In this document: in pieces, positions 38,315 through 45,500 of the stretch
How positions within the stretch are numbered: the stretch's first letter is position 1
How the letters are laid out: each line of letters opens with the position of its first letter
NCBI RefSeq assembly: GCF_001006805.1
Contig: NZ_LN811373.1
Span: forward strand, 1-64,000
DNA: 64,000 bases
Reading direction: 5' to 3'
DNA from: Microvirga massiliensis
GTDB lineage: Bacteria; Pseudomonadota; Alphaproteobacteria; Rhizobiales; Beijerinckiaceae
Notes under the pieces: generated by a model
What the model saw: only the letters and a program-made list of their open reading frames with translations
The model's database searches: none
Told to the model about the DNA's origin: nothing
Program-made: the position numbers and the translations under genes

Positions 38315-39094
38315 TCATGGTCGCCGAACTGGCGTGTAGAAGCGGGCGAACCGCCCTGCCCGCAAGGCCTCGGCCGACAAAGGTTTGACAGGCGCGACCG
38401 CGATCACCGGCATCGGAGGATCGGCCGCGGGCTTCGGCTCAAATCGCCCATAAGCAACCAAGGGTTTTCTTGTGGGTTTTTCCATTGACGGGAGTGTAAC
38501 CACAATCGTCTCAGGAACAGTCTCCAATAACCCCTTCGAAGAAAACCCCCGGTTGCTTATGGGTGATTTGCGAACCGCCGAATCGCGGCGCTTGCAGGGC
38601 CGGGTATTGGCTGCCGAGAAGATTGCCTCCAGCTCAGGCGCAAAGCGATACCAAGCCACCCGGCGCCGGATGCCATCCTCGCCTCGGACATGCCCGCTGT
38701 CGGGGTTCAGGCGAACGATGATGCCAGCTTCCACCAGCGTCTTGATGGCTCCGCGGATCTGGGCCTCGGTCTGGCCGAGCTCGGCGCAGTCCTTCAAGCC
38801 CCCGAGACTCCCGAGCCCCTTGCGATCCTGTGTGCGGCGCACGATCGGGAACGGCTCTCCGAGCTTCTTCGGACTCGACCAGTAGCGCGCCAGGAATCGC
38901 AGGAGCGCGGCAGCCTCGGCGCGGTTGCCCCTTTTCTCCAGGAGCGGTGCGATGAACTCGATCGCCTCGTGCGGGATCCGATAGGGACCACACGTGCGGC
39001 TGACGTGGAAGGCTCGCCCAAGCGGGCGCCGCCCGCGGCGCACCGGCAGCGGGCTGACGGCTGCGGATGCAGCCTTGGCATAGTTGATGGGCAT
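38315..39094 (-). CDS. Winged-helix-like protein, candidate plasmid-type replication initiator
   Basis: A 259-residue basic protein. GPYRIPHEAIEFIAPLLEKRGNRAEAAALLRFLARYW and TEAQIRGAIKTLVEAGIIVRLNPDSG have the spacing of a winged-helix DNA-binding domain as in plasmid Rep and DnaD-like proteins. The second half is low in complexity. Arguments for an initiator are context: a long inverted repeat inside the gene, a palindrome at its start, an antisense RNA candidate over its leader, and ParA nearby. A transcription regulator is the main alternative. Confidence 0.5.
   Translation of the reverse strand: MPINYAKAASAAVSPLPVRRGRRPLGRAFHVSRTCGPYRIPHEAIEFIAPLLEKRGNRAEAAALLRFLARYWSSPKKLGEPFPIVRRTQDRKGLGSLGGLKDCAELGQTEAQIRGAIKTLVEAGIIVRLNPDSGHVRGEDGIRRRVAWYRFAPELEAIFSAANTRPCKRRDSAVRKSPISNRGFSSKGLLETVPETIVVTLPSMEKPTRKPLVAYGRFEPKPAADPPMPVIAVAPVKPLSAEALRAGRFARFYTPVRRP
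38441..38569. repeat. 31-base imperfect inverted repeat inside a gene
   Basis: Arms 38,441-38,471 and 38,539-38,569 match at 28 of 31 positions when one is reverse-complemented, with 67 bases between. Core words are CCCATAAGCAACC and GGTTGCTTATGGG, plus GGGTTTTCTT and AAGAAAACCC. It lies in the coding sequence of the initiator candidate, which is unusual and suggests an origin or binding site. Confidence 0.75.
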
Positions 39095-39110
39095 CGGTCC
39101 TTCAGGACCG
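39095..39110. promoter_or_regulatory. Palindrome touching the start of the Rep candidate
   Basis: CGGTCCT-TC-AGGACCG is a perfect seven-base inverted repeat directly upstream of the minus-strand ATG at 39,094. In RNA it would form a hairpin covering the ribosome binding region; in DNA it could be an operator. Translational or autoregulatory control of the gene is plausible. Confidence 0.5.
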
Positions 39111-39130
39111 CTTCACGCAGGCAATGGGGA

Positions 39131-39255
39131 ACCGTTCGGAGAGAAGATCTCCGTTGACTCGACCAGCGATGTCAGGGATGATCGCCATTGCAGCGGGGCG
39201 ACCAACCCTACGGAATTCGGGCCTTCGAAGTTACCAGCTTCGGAGGCCTTTCCAT
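39131..39255 (+). ncRNA. Candidate antisense RNA over the Rep leader
   Basis: On the plus strand the region forms CGGAGA/TCTCCG (39,137-39,153), GCGAT/ATCGC (about 39,167-39,186) and a terminator-like stem GCCTTCGAAG/CTTCGGAGGC (39,221-39,247) followed by CTTTCCATTTTC. It has the same GGCYTTTCCATTT tail as the candidate at 33,531. It would be complementary to the leader of the minus-strand initiator candidate, as countertranscript RNAs that control plasmid copy number are. Promoter not located. Confidence 0.45.
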
Positions 39256-39426
39256 TTTCAGCGTCTCGCGGCTATCCCGCCTCCTCTGAAAGTTTCGAAT
39301 CGTCCTGCGCGGATTCGCGCAGGCGTCGCCCATGAGGGCTCACGTTGGGGAAACGGTCAAGCCCATTGTCCCCAGCAATTTGAGATGATCACGCGCGGAG
39401 TCGTTAAGAAACCCGTAACGATCGGG
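39256..39426. other. Gene-free stretch
   Basis: Holds GGGGAAACGG (39,349) and an imperfect CGTAACGATCGGGT region near the WGR gene stop; no gene or clear regulatory element beyond the possible promoter of the Rep transcript. Confidence 0.3.
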
Positions 39427-39678
39427 TCAGCAGGCCTCGTAACCGCGCTTGATTTTGCGACGGGCGAGCAGCTCCAGCGCTTCGGTCGCAGCCTCTTCGG
39501 TCGGGTGCTCGTCGATCTTGCGCTGCCCCTCCCCTCCCCTGCCCAGTCGCCCCCAGCGCCGCTCGACCAAGTGGTAGCCGAACAAATCGAGATGCACCGA
39601 GATCTCGTAGAACCGGTTCATGTTCCGCTCGGGATCGATGCGGCGGAGGTAGACGGAGTGGCGGGGCTCTTCTGACAT
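39427..39678 (-). CDS. WGR-domain protein
   Basis: An 83-residue protein that is essentially one WGR domain: HLVERRWGRLGRGGEGQRKI, then PTEEAATEALELLARRKIKRGYEA. WGR domains bind nucleic acids and are frequent on rhizobial and other alphaproteobacterial plasmids as single-domain proteins. It lies upstream of the Rep candidate on the same strand, consistent with a plasmid-like module. Exact role unknown. Confidence 0.8.
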   Translation of the reverse strand: MSEEPRHSVYLRRIDPERNMNRFYEISVHLDLFGYHLVERRWGRLGRGGEGQRKIDEHPTEEAATEALELLARRKIKRGYEAC

Positions 39679-39762
39679 GGCGCCAGAAGACTCCCGGCTG
39701 GATTCGGCGTCAAGAACCGGCCTGGGCCCCGGCTACGACGTCTGTGAATGACCGTAATCCCT

Positions 39763-40140
39763 GCAATCAGATCACTGCACCCATTGAGATCACTGCGGTG
39801 ATCTCGGTGACTGCCTTGACCGACAAGGCCTTAGTCACCGCAGCCAATCAGATCACTGCAGTGAAGTCGTGCTGTGATCTCGGTAACTGAGGTCAGGTAA
39901 GGGACTGCAGTCACCGACATGATGGCAGTGTCAGCTGTGACCTGAGCCAAGGCAGCCAAGGCAGCCAAGGCAGCCAAGTCAGTGGCCGCAGCCAATGGCG
40001 TGACTGCATTCAATGACGTCAATGAATTCATTGGCTTCAATCCGGTCATGCCAGCCACTGCGGTCACGGCAGTGATGCCTTTACCTGATGTTAAGAACCT
40101 CATGGCATTGGTCGACCTCACCGCAGTAACGGCAAGGAGG
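39763..40140. repeat. Centromere/iteron-like repeat region upstream of parA
   Basis: About 380 bases without a gene. GATCACTGC recurs at 39,770, 39,788 and 39,851; GAGATCAC-TGCG-GTGATCTC (39,786-39,805) is a perfect palindrome; AGCCAAGGC repeats four times in tandem (39,945-39,980); CAATGAATTCATTG (40,020-40,033) is a 14-base palindrome; degenerate ACTGCAGT cores continue to 40,130. Repeats directly before a short ParA are the usual arrangement of type Ib partition sites with autoregulation. Confidence 0.7.
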
Positions 40141-40146
40141 TCGTTC

Positions 40147-40836
40147 ATGGCAGTAATTCCGTTTGTTTCCAGCAAGGGCGGGGCCGGCAAATCGACCTCT
40201 GCCCTGATCCTCGCCACCCAGCTAGCCGCCCGTGGCAGCAAGGTGACGGTCCTCGACTGCGATCAGAACCAGCACTGCGCTGAGTGGTACGCCGAGGCCA
40301 AGAACAAGAGCGTCGCAGTCGTGGGGGACATCACCTACAAGACCGTGGTCGAGGAGATCGAAAAGGCCCATCAGGTGTCCGACGTCGTGATCGTCGATCT
40401 GCAGGGTAGCCAGAACATGACCGCGTCCCGCGCGATCTCCCGCGCCACGATGGTATTGATTCCGCTCGGGGCTACCCACCTGGACGCGAAGGAAGCCACG
40501 AAATCGGTCGGCCTCGTGCAGGACGAGGAGGTCGTGCTGCGGCGGGCCGTTCCCTACCGTGCTTTCTTCACAAAGTGCCGCCCGAAGCCCACGATCGAGG
40601 AACGGAAGATCAAGGACAACCTGTTGGGCCTCGGCGTTCCGATGCTCCAGACCCGTCTTCTGAGCCGCGTGGCTTACGAGAACCTGTTCAGTTACGCAGT
40701 CTCGCTGTCGGACTATGCCGACCAAGGCGTCGGGGTCAGCGGCGTTGAGGAGGCGATCAGGAACGCGGACGAATTCGTGGACGACGTCGTGGCGGCGCTG
40801 AACGACCTCGACGGAGACGCGAGGGCCGCAGCATGA
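40147..40836 (+). CDS. parA: ParA-family partition ATPase
   Basis: A 229-residue ATPase of the short (type Ib) ParA group. The deviant Walker A KGGAGKST is at 10-17 with signature Lys10; VLDCDQNQ (36-42) is the Walker A' Asp motif; VVIVDLQG is the Walker B. No N-terminal HTH is present. ParA moves plasmid copies by patterning on the nucleoid. AAGGAGG is six bases upstream of the ATG; the longer in-frame upstream sequence is repeat DNA and probably not translated. Repeats upstream and two small DNA-binding genes downstream complete a par operon. Confidence 0.92.
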   Translation: MAVIPFVSSKGGAGKSTSALILATQLAARGSKVTVLDCDQNQHCAEWYAEAKNKSVAVVGDITYKTVVEEIEKAHQVSDVVIVDLQGSQNMTASRAISRATMVLIPLGATHLDAKEATKSVGLVQDEEVVLRRAVPYRAFFTKCRPKPTIEERKIKDNLLGLGVPMLQTRLLSRVAYENLFSYAVSLSDYADQGVGVSGVEEAIRNADEFVDDVVAALNDLDGDARAAA

Positions 40837-41258
40837 GCGAGAATGCGGAGAGGAAGGTTCTGGCCATTCCGAGGAAGCGAGAACTCCCGCCACCCGCCCA
40901 GTTGGAGGTCGTCGACCAGGTCGCAATCGAGAGCGGCTGGGGGCAGGGCGCAATGGGGGAGGGGGAGCCCCCTCCCGCTTCCCGGCCAGAGCCGCCCGTG
41001 GCGCCGACAGCGGCCCCGAAGAAGCCGAGAGCCCAGAGACCTGCCCAAGAGCAGCCTGCGGCCCCGGTAGCGCCTCTCGTCGCCATGCCAATGCGGCGCC
41101 GGAAGCAGGTCGATGAACCGACGATGAGCTTCACGGCCCGCGTTTCGATCCGCTCCGGTAACGCCTTCATCGAGTGGTGCCACGAGGAGAGGATCTCCTA
41201 CCGCGAGGGGTTCGATTACCTGATGGATCTGCTCGCGAAGGAGCGGGCAGGGCAGTGA
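40833..41258 (+). CDS. Putative centromere-binding protein, one RHH-like domain
   Basis: A 141-residue protein directly after parA (ATGA overlap). Residues 1-95 are a Pro/Ala/Arg-rich flexible arm. Residues 98-136 hold SFTARVSIRSGNAFIEWCHEERISYREGF, a strand followed by two helices as in ribbon-helix-helix proteins. The layout of a flexible arm plus C-terminal RHH is that of small type Ib ParB proteins, where the arm stimulates ParA. The SYREGF motif recurs in the next protein. Confidence 0.65.
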   Translation: MSENAERKVLAIPRKRELPPPAQLEVVDQVAIESGWGQGAMGEGEPPPASRPEPPVAPTAAPKKPRAQRPAQEQPAAPVAPLVAMPMRRRKQVDEPTMSFTARVSIRSGNAFIEWCHEERISYREGFDYLMDLLAKERAGQ

Positions 41259-41689
41259 CATCAGCCAATGAAGTCAATGCATTCAATGACGCCAATGAAG
41301 TCGTGGAATTCAGGGCAATGGCAGATCAACAGTCTCAGGGGGTAGAGCCCAAGGCCGTGCCAAGGCGCAATCGCGGGACGCCTGAGCAGGTCCACAACTT
41401 CACGATGCGCCTGCATCGGGATGATGTGGAGAAGTTCATTCGCTTCTGCGAGCACAAGCGTCTTAGCTACAGGGAGGGGTTCGCGCTCCTCCTTGAGCGG
41501 ATGCGCGAGGCGCACAGCCGCGACGCGCAGGAGCGCATCTACAAGAATGACCTGTCGGAGGAGCCGACCGTTCCGCTCTCGATCCGACCGCCGCTGAGTG
41601 TCGCGAACCGCTTCGTAGCGTACTGCAAGGCGAACCGGCTCGCATACTGGGAAGGGCTCTCAGAGCTCATGGACAAGGCTAAGGTATAA
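41255..41689 (+). CDS. Tandem RHH-like partner protein
   Basis: A 144-residue protein with two copies of the domain found in the previous gene: 47-84 (NFTMRLHRDDVEKFIRFCEH, then RLSYREGF) and 105-142 (LSIRPPLSVANRFVAYC, then RLAYWEGL). A duplicated RHH could give a pseudo-dimer able to bind repeats alone. I choose GTG 41,255, overlapping the previous stop (GTGA); ATG 41,318 is an alternative that would leave the repeat at 41,262-41,299 outside the gene. Confidence 0.65.
   Translation: MTSANEVNAFNDANEVVEFRAMADQQSQGVEPKAVPRRNRGTPEQVHNFTMRLHRDDVEKFIRFCEHKRLSYREGFALLLERMREAHSRDAQERIYKNDLSEEPTVPLSIRPPLSVANRFVAYCKANRLAYWEGLSELMDKAKV
41262..41299. repeat. Second copy of the partition repeat
   Basis: These 38 bases match 39,989-40,026 at 33 positions, including 21 of 22 in TGCATTCAATGACG onward. 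The two copies bracket parA and the first RHH gene. A repeated partition or operator site is the likely meaning. Confidence 0.65.
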
Positions 41690-41702
41690 GGGAGGAGCCT
41701 CA

Positions 41703-41921
41703 ATGATGGTGCCGCAAAGGACAATCACGGACATCGATCTGCTGTTCGACGTCCCGATGTATGATGCCCTTAAGCTACTGGCGAAGGATGCCACGGATCC
41801 GGAGGTCAAGGCCGCCGCGAAGCTGCTCCGCGCGAAGCTCGTGCCGAATGACTCCAGCGCCTCCAGCGTTCTCGCCGCGATAAGGCCGAGGGTCCACTTC
41901 AGCACGCAGATCTCATACTGA
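41703..41921 (+). CDS. Small hypothetical protein
   Basis: A 72-residue protein starting MMVPQRTITDIDLLFDVPMY. It has helices (YDALKLLAKDATDPEVKAAAKLL) and no recognised motif. GGGAGGAG precedes the ATG. It is the last gene before a strong terminator, so it belongs to the par operon. Confidence 0.6.
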   Translation: MMVPQRTITDIDLLFDVPMYDALKLLAKDATDPEVKAAAKLLRAKLVPNDSSASSVLAAIRPRVHFSTQISY

Positions 41922-41926
41922 GGGGA

Positions 41927-41950
41927 GGGGGCTTCGGGCCCCCTTTTCCT
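41927..41950 (+). terminator. Rho-independent terminator of the par operon
   Basis: GGGGGC-TTCGG-GCCCCC (41,927-41,943) followed by TTTTCCTTT. A GC-rich stem with U-tract directly after the last par-operon gene. Confidence 0.85.
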
Positions 41951-41979
41951 TTGGGGCGGTCTGTGCGAACCGGCTCCCC

Positions 41980-42300
41980 ATGACCAGAACCGCAGACCTC
42001 GACGAACTCGTCTACATGACCTGGCTCCTGGCCGAGGGGCACACGGACGTCAGACCTCTTCCGGACGGCAGGCGATGGGCCGGGATCCGGCCGCTCATGT
42101 TCACCCACGCCATCTTCGTCGGGCAGATCGGCGACAAGGTGGGCTACGACGACCGGTGGTGCTATCATAGCTACCAGGACGCCAAGCAGGCGCTGGAGGC
42201 CTGGACCGGTGAGGGGGAGCCCTCAGGCTGGCACAGGAATCCCCGCAGCGGCCGGCGCCGGCCAGACGGTGATCCGGCGCAGGAATACGTCGACTGGTGA
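41980..42300 (+). CDS. Hypothetical protein
   Basis: A 106-residue protein starting MTRTADLDELVYMTWLLAEG. The region RWAGIRPLMFTHAIFVGQIGDKVGYDDRWCYHSYQDAKQALEAW is a compact alpha/beta unit; similar sequences are common as phage and plasmid hypothetical proteins. No active-site residues seen. It starts 37 bases after the terminator. Confidence 0.65.
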   Translation: MTRTADLDELVYMTWLLAEGHTDVRPLPDGRRWAGIRPLMFTHAIFVGQIGDKVGYDDRWCYHSYQDAKQALEAWTGEGEPSGWHRNPRSGRRRPDGDPAQEYVDW

Positions 42301-42304
42301 CGTC

Positions 42305-42739
42305 ATGGACGACGCGAAATACGACGAGATCCACTCGCTGCTCAGGCAGATCCTCGAGGATCTGAACGCGCACAATGCGCGGATGCGGGAGTGCTCGCGC
42401 ATCTGGGCCGAGAAGGACCGCCTCCGCGAGGAGCACGCGCGCCTGAGCCCCGAGGAGCAGCGGAAGCGCTGGCCGAGCCTCCACGCACAGCTCACCGCGC
42501 TCAACGCGAAGATGTCTGCTGTGCTCGACGCGAAGCCGCCGCAGCGCGAGGAGCCCGCACAGCAGGGCAGGGGGCTCGACCAGGCCGTCGCCGCGGCCAT
42601 GGCGGAACTCTCCAGGCAGAGCCGCGAGGGGCCGAGGAATTTCTACGTCTACGGCGCCGAGGATCCGGGGCGCTTCGGTGTCGACGGCGAGCTCGACGTC
42701 GTCGCCCTGGTGCGCGCGATCCTGCCCAGTTCCCCTTAG
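42305..42739 (+). CDS. Coiled-coil hypothetical protein
   Basis: A 144-residue protein starting MDDAKYDEIHSLLRQILED. Charged heptads extend to about residue 70, followed by a linker and a C-terminal NFYVYGAEDPGRFGVDGELDVVALVRAIL. The start at 42,305 is five bases after the previous stop. Unknown. Confidence 0.6.
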   Translation: MDDAKYDEIHSLLRQILEDLNAHNARMRECSRIWAEKDRLREEHARLSPEEQRKRWPSLHAQLTALNAKMSAVLDAKPPQREEPAQQGRGLDQAVAAAMAELSRQSREGPRNFYVYGAEDPGRFGVDGELDVVALVRAILPSSP

Positions 42740-42949
42740 TTTGGGCCAGTTTCTCCACATGACCGTGGGGCATCAGCCGATTGGCCGATCTCCCCTCTTG
42801 TCCTCGGGGTTTAACCCGGGATAATACATTACCCAATATCGCCGCAATTCGCAGCCGGCCAATGAGCTGCCGCATAGACTGCTTATGTCTAGACGAGGCG
42901 ATGAATATGGGTCGGAAGAATTTCGATCAGGTATAGTGGAGGATGAAGA
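42740..42949. promoter_or_regulatory. AT-richer gap before the XRE protein
   Basis: A 210-base gap with GGGTT-T-AACCC (about 42,809), TAGAC/GTCTA around 42,875-42,892, and an ATAATACATT that could include a -10 box. The GGAGG before GTG 42,950 is the ribosome binding site. No gene. Confidence 0.4.
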
Positions 42950-44182
42950 GTGGGAAGATTTGCACGTCCTTTTGAGATCGAAGTCACCCGTCAGGGTAAT
43001 ATAGCCTGCCAGTACAGGGTTAAACTACAGTGTTGTAGGTGCCCAAGGCACGAGACTTTCCGGTCGCGGAACCATCCTGCTGATGACTGGGTGCTCAAGA
43101 GGTTCAAAGAGTGGGGATGGGTGGTCGCCAAATCCCCACGGGATCACATCTGCCCCACCTGCGCGGGTACCGACCAGACCGAGAACCGCCTGGCCGACCA
43201 CTTCAAAGTCGTGACAGGGGAGGGGAGGGTGCCCTCGCGCGGCGAGCTCGCCGACCAGGTCGCCAAAGAGCGCCGCATCCTGGATGAACAGACCGCTATT
43301 CTCCTCGAGCGCCACAACCTTGGGACATCCCAGACAGTGAAGAAGTCCAAGATCCCTGACGGCCCGATCCTCGTGAATGGCTCCGTCGAGGTAAAACATC
43401 CCGCCCACATCCACGAGGCGCTATCGACCATAGCTTCCGAGACGGCAAACAACCGAGCCGCAGTGGAACTGATGATCGACCAATTCACGAAGTGCCAACA
43501 GCTTCTGAATCAGCAAATCACCGCGCTTGGGAATATGACTGCGATGCTGGCGCGCGTCGGTGATGGGATCCACAACGGATTGCGCGAACTAAGCCAGAAC
43601 CTCAATGAGAACACGAGGCAGGTCGAGGCAACGAACCAGCACCTGCTCGAGAACACCGAAGTCATCCGCCAGGTTCACGCGAAGCTTTCTATCCGGGACG
43701 GCTCCGTCCCCGCGACTGTCGAGCCGGTGTCAGAGCCGATCGTCGCTGAGCCGGTCTCCAGCGAGACTGCCCCTGAGAGCACCCTGCCCGCTGACCTGCT
43801 CTCGATGCTCATGCCGGAACAGGCGCAACAGCCCGAGCCCGAACCTGAGCCCGTCGCGACTATTCCCGCCGACCTGCCGGCCGAGCCGCCCTCCTCCTTG
43901 CCAATACCTCTGTCGGCCCAGATCCGTGCTGCCCGCCAGGCGAAGCGGATGACGCAGCAGCAGATCGCTGACAAACTCGGTGTCTCAGGCTCTGCCGTCA
44001 CCCAGTGGGAGAGTGGCACGCATGCCCCGAGGGCCGAGACGCTGCCGGCCCTCTGCAAGCTGTTGGGGATCAAGCTGTCGGCTGCACCCCGCCCGTCTAC
44101 AGCTCAGAAGAAGAGCGTCGTTGAGCTCAAGAAGCGCGCAGCTCCGGCGAGCAGGTCTCGGGCGAAGAAGCTCGCGGCCTGA
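42950..44182 (+). CDS. Zinc ribbon - coiled coil - XRE HTH protein
   Basis: A 410-residue protein. Residues 24-72 have two Cys clusters (CCRC and CPTC) that could form a zinc ribbon. Residues 150-245 are a coiled coil with NNRAAVELMIDQFTKCQQLLNQQ. A Pro/Glu-rich linker follows. Near 325-375 is a canonical XRE HTH (IRAARQAKRMTQQQIADKLGVSGSAVTQWESGTHAPRAETLPALCKLL). The tail is basic. A multi-domain DNA-binding regulator is likely. GTG start. Confidence 0.75.
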   Translation: MGRFARPFEIEVTRQGNIACQYRVKLQCCRCPRHETFRSRNHPADDWVLKRFKEWGWVVAKSPRDHICPTCAGTDQTENRLADHFKVVTGEGRVPSRGELADQVAKERRILDEQTAILLERHNLGTSQTVKKSKIPDGPILVNGSVEVKHPAHIHEALSTIASETANNRAAVELMIDQFTKCQQLLNQQITALGNMTAMLARVGDGIHNGLRELSQNLNENTRQVEATNQHLLENTEVIRQVHAKLSIRDGSVPATVEPVSEPIVAEPVSSETAPESTLPADLLSMLMPEQAQQPEPEPEPVATIPADLPAEPPSSLPIPLSAQIRAARQAKRMTQQQIADKLGVSGSAVTQWESGTHAPRAETLPALCKLLGIKLSAAPRPSTAQKKSVVELKKRAAPASRSRAKKLAA

Positions 44183-44200
44183 CCACGATCGGATGAGACG

Positions 44201-44545
44201 ATGGGTGAAGCCAAGCGCAAGCGGGAGAAGATGACCCCTTACGAGATCGAGATGCAGAAGCTCCAGCGCGACCTGGCCGACAAGGGGCGCGTGATCGAGG
44301 CCGGCTGGGTGGCCCTACGGGCACTCGCAATTCCTCAAGAGGCCTCGGAGCAGCAGGTTCAGGATATGCGCGCCGCCTACATGTCGGGAGCGCAGCACCT
44401 GTTCGCGTCGATCATGGGGATTTTGGATCCCGGCGAGGAGCCTACCGACGCCGATCTCCGCCGCATGGACCTGATCGACAAGGAGTTGCGGGACTTCGCG
44501 CGCGAGTGGGAGCTCAGGTTCCACAAGGCGAAAGGAAGCGCGTGA
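44201..44545 (+). CDS. Hypothetical helical protein
   Basis: A 114-residue protein starting MGEAKRKREKMTPYEIEMQ. The EAKRKRE start is frequently seen in phage small proteins. Two more helices follow (EQQVQDMRAAYMSGAQHLFASIMG and DLIDKELRDFAREWEL). Function unknown. Confidence 0.65.
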   Translation: MGEAKRKREKMTPYEIEMQKLQRDLADKGRVIEAGWVALRALAIPQEASEQQVQDMRAAYMSGAQHLFASIMGILDPGEEPTDADLRRMDLIDKELRDFAREWELRFHKAKGSA

Positions 44546-44760
44546 TGACCCGGGCAGAGCATCTCGACTGGTGCAAGGCGAGGGCGCGGGAGTACCTCGA
44601 GACCGGCGACCTCGCCCAGGCCGTCGCGTCGATGACCTCGGACATGCGCAAGCACCCGGAGACCGAGCGGAGCATGGACCCGCTGATCGCGATGCTCGGG
44701 ATGCAAGAGACGCTGAAGGGCAGGGATGCCGTGAGGCGCTGGATCGAGGGGTTCCAGTGA
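44545..44760 (+). CDS. Small hypothetical protein
   Basis: A 71-residue protein starting MTRAEHLDWCKARAREYLETGD. It matches a recurrent phage theme of short helical proteins (DLAQAVASMTSDMRKHPET, then IAMLGMQE). The ATG shares a base with the previous stop. No known function. Confidence 0.65.
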   Translation: MTRAEHLDWCKARAREYLETGDLAQAVASMTSDMRKHPETERSMDPLIAMLGMQETLKGRDAVRRWIEGFQ

Positions 44761-44770
44761 GGAGCGCGAT

Positions 44771-45034
44771 ATGACCGATTACGGCAAGGTCGAGGTGCAT
44801 GTGCCGTCCCTCGACGAGAAGCGGATCTCGCTCATGGAGCGGGACCACTACTTCGGCATGCGAGACATGGCCGCGCAGGGAATCAGCAAGTTCGGCCTGG
44901 AGGTCGGTGGCGGGATTGCGCTGTCGGGCGTGGCGCGCGAGCTGCGCCGCCATCTCACGCTGGAACAAGTGCAAGAGGTGTTCCGCCAGTTCGCCGAGAC
45001 GATGCCGCAGGCGGCTGCAGGAGACGAGCCGTGA
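44771..45034 (+). CDS. Hypothetical protein
   Basis: An 87-residue protein starting MTDYGKVEVHVPSLDEKRI; helical C-terminus with RHLTLEQVQEVFRQFAETM. GGAGCG serves as ribosome binding site. Unknown. Confidence 0.65.
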   Translation: MTDYGKVEVHVPSLDEKRISLMERDHYFGMRDMAAQGISKFGLEVGGGIALSGVARELRRHLTLEQVQEVFRQFAETMPQAAAGDEP

Positions 45035-45222
45035 AGGATGGTGACGCCGTCGAGGTCTCGGAATCTGACGCTCTGAAGGAGCGGGTAGCGTTCCTCGAGC
45101 AAGCGCTTGAAGACATCGAGCACCTGGCCGAGCGCGCCTGGAGCACCACCGCAAACGACAGAGCGTTGAAATCGATCGCGCAGATGGCGCGAGACGCGCG
45201 GAGCCCTCATGAAGACCGGTGA
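45031..45222 (+). CDS. Small coiled-coil protein (GTG start)
   Basis: A 63-residue protein with heptads in ALKERVAFLEQALEDIEHLAERAW. GTG overlaps the previous stop (GTGA). Unknown. Confidence 0.6.
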   Translation: MKDGDAVEVSESDALKERVAFLEQALEDIEHLAERAWSTTANDRALKSIAQMARDARSPHEDR

Positions 45223-45430
45223 CCGCGTGACACTGATCGCCGACGAGCGCGAGGTCGAGGCCACGGTCATCCTTGCGAGTCAGAACGGCCGGAGCCTCAT
45301 GCTCTCGTTCGAAGCGATCATCTTCGGCGCCGTCGGCATGATGCCGGTGCTGAAGGAAGACGACGGCTCGTGGGTCGCGGTCATGGCTGGACAGCCGGTT
45401 GAGATCAGGCCTATGGTTAATCCGCGCTAA
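45209..45430 (+). CDS. Small beta-rich protein
   Basis: A 73-residue protein starting MKTGDRVTLIADEREVEATVI, with strands typical of an SH3-like barrel. It overlaps the previous gene by 14 bases. No family recognised. Its 3' end lies in a 22-base-period direct repeat. Confidence 0.6.
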   Translation: MKTGDRVTLIADEREVEATVILASQNGRSLMLSFEAIIFGAVGMMPVLKEDDGSWVAVMAGQPVEIRPMVNPR

Positions 45431-45450
45431 GTGTATGGTTAATAAGCGCT
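45412..45450. repeat. Two direct repeats TATGGTTAAT-N2-GCGCT
   Basis: Copies at 45,412-45,428 and 45,434-45,450 differ only at two central bases and are 22 bases apart, about two helical turns. Placed before the gene at 45,501, they may be operator sites. Confidence 0.5.
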
Positions 45451-45500
45451 TTCAGGTTCCATAATGTTTGTTCTGCGAATCCGCGCTGGAGGTGTTTACC

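Noticed and set aside
39982..40146. 55-codon N-terminal extension of ParA
   Set aside because: The AAGGAGG site lies directly before ATG 40,147, and short ParA proteins start at this place; the extension is repeat DNA.
39831..40241. Ala/Thr-rich minus frame over the centromere repeats
   Set aside because: Translation of repeats; it would overlap the ParA start on the other strand.
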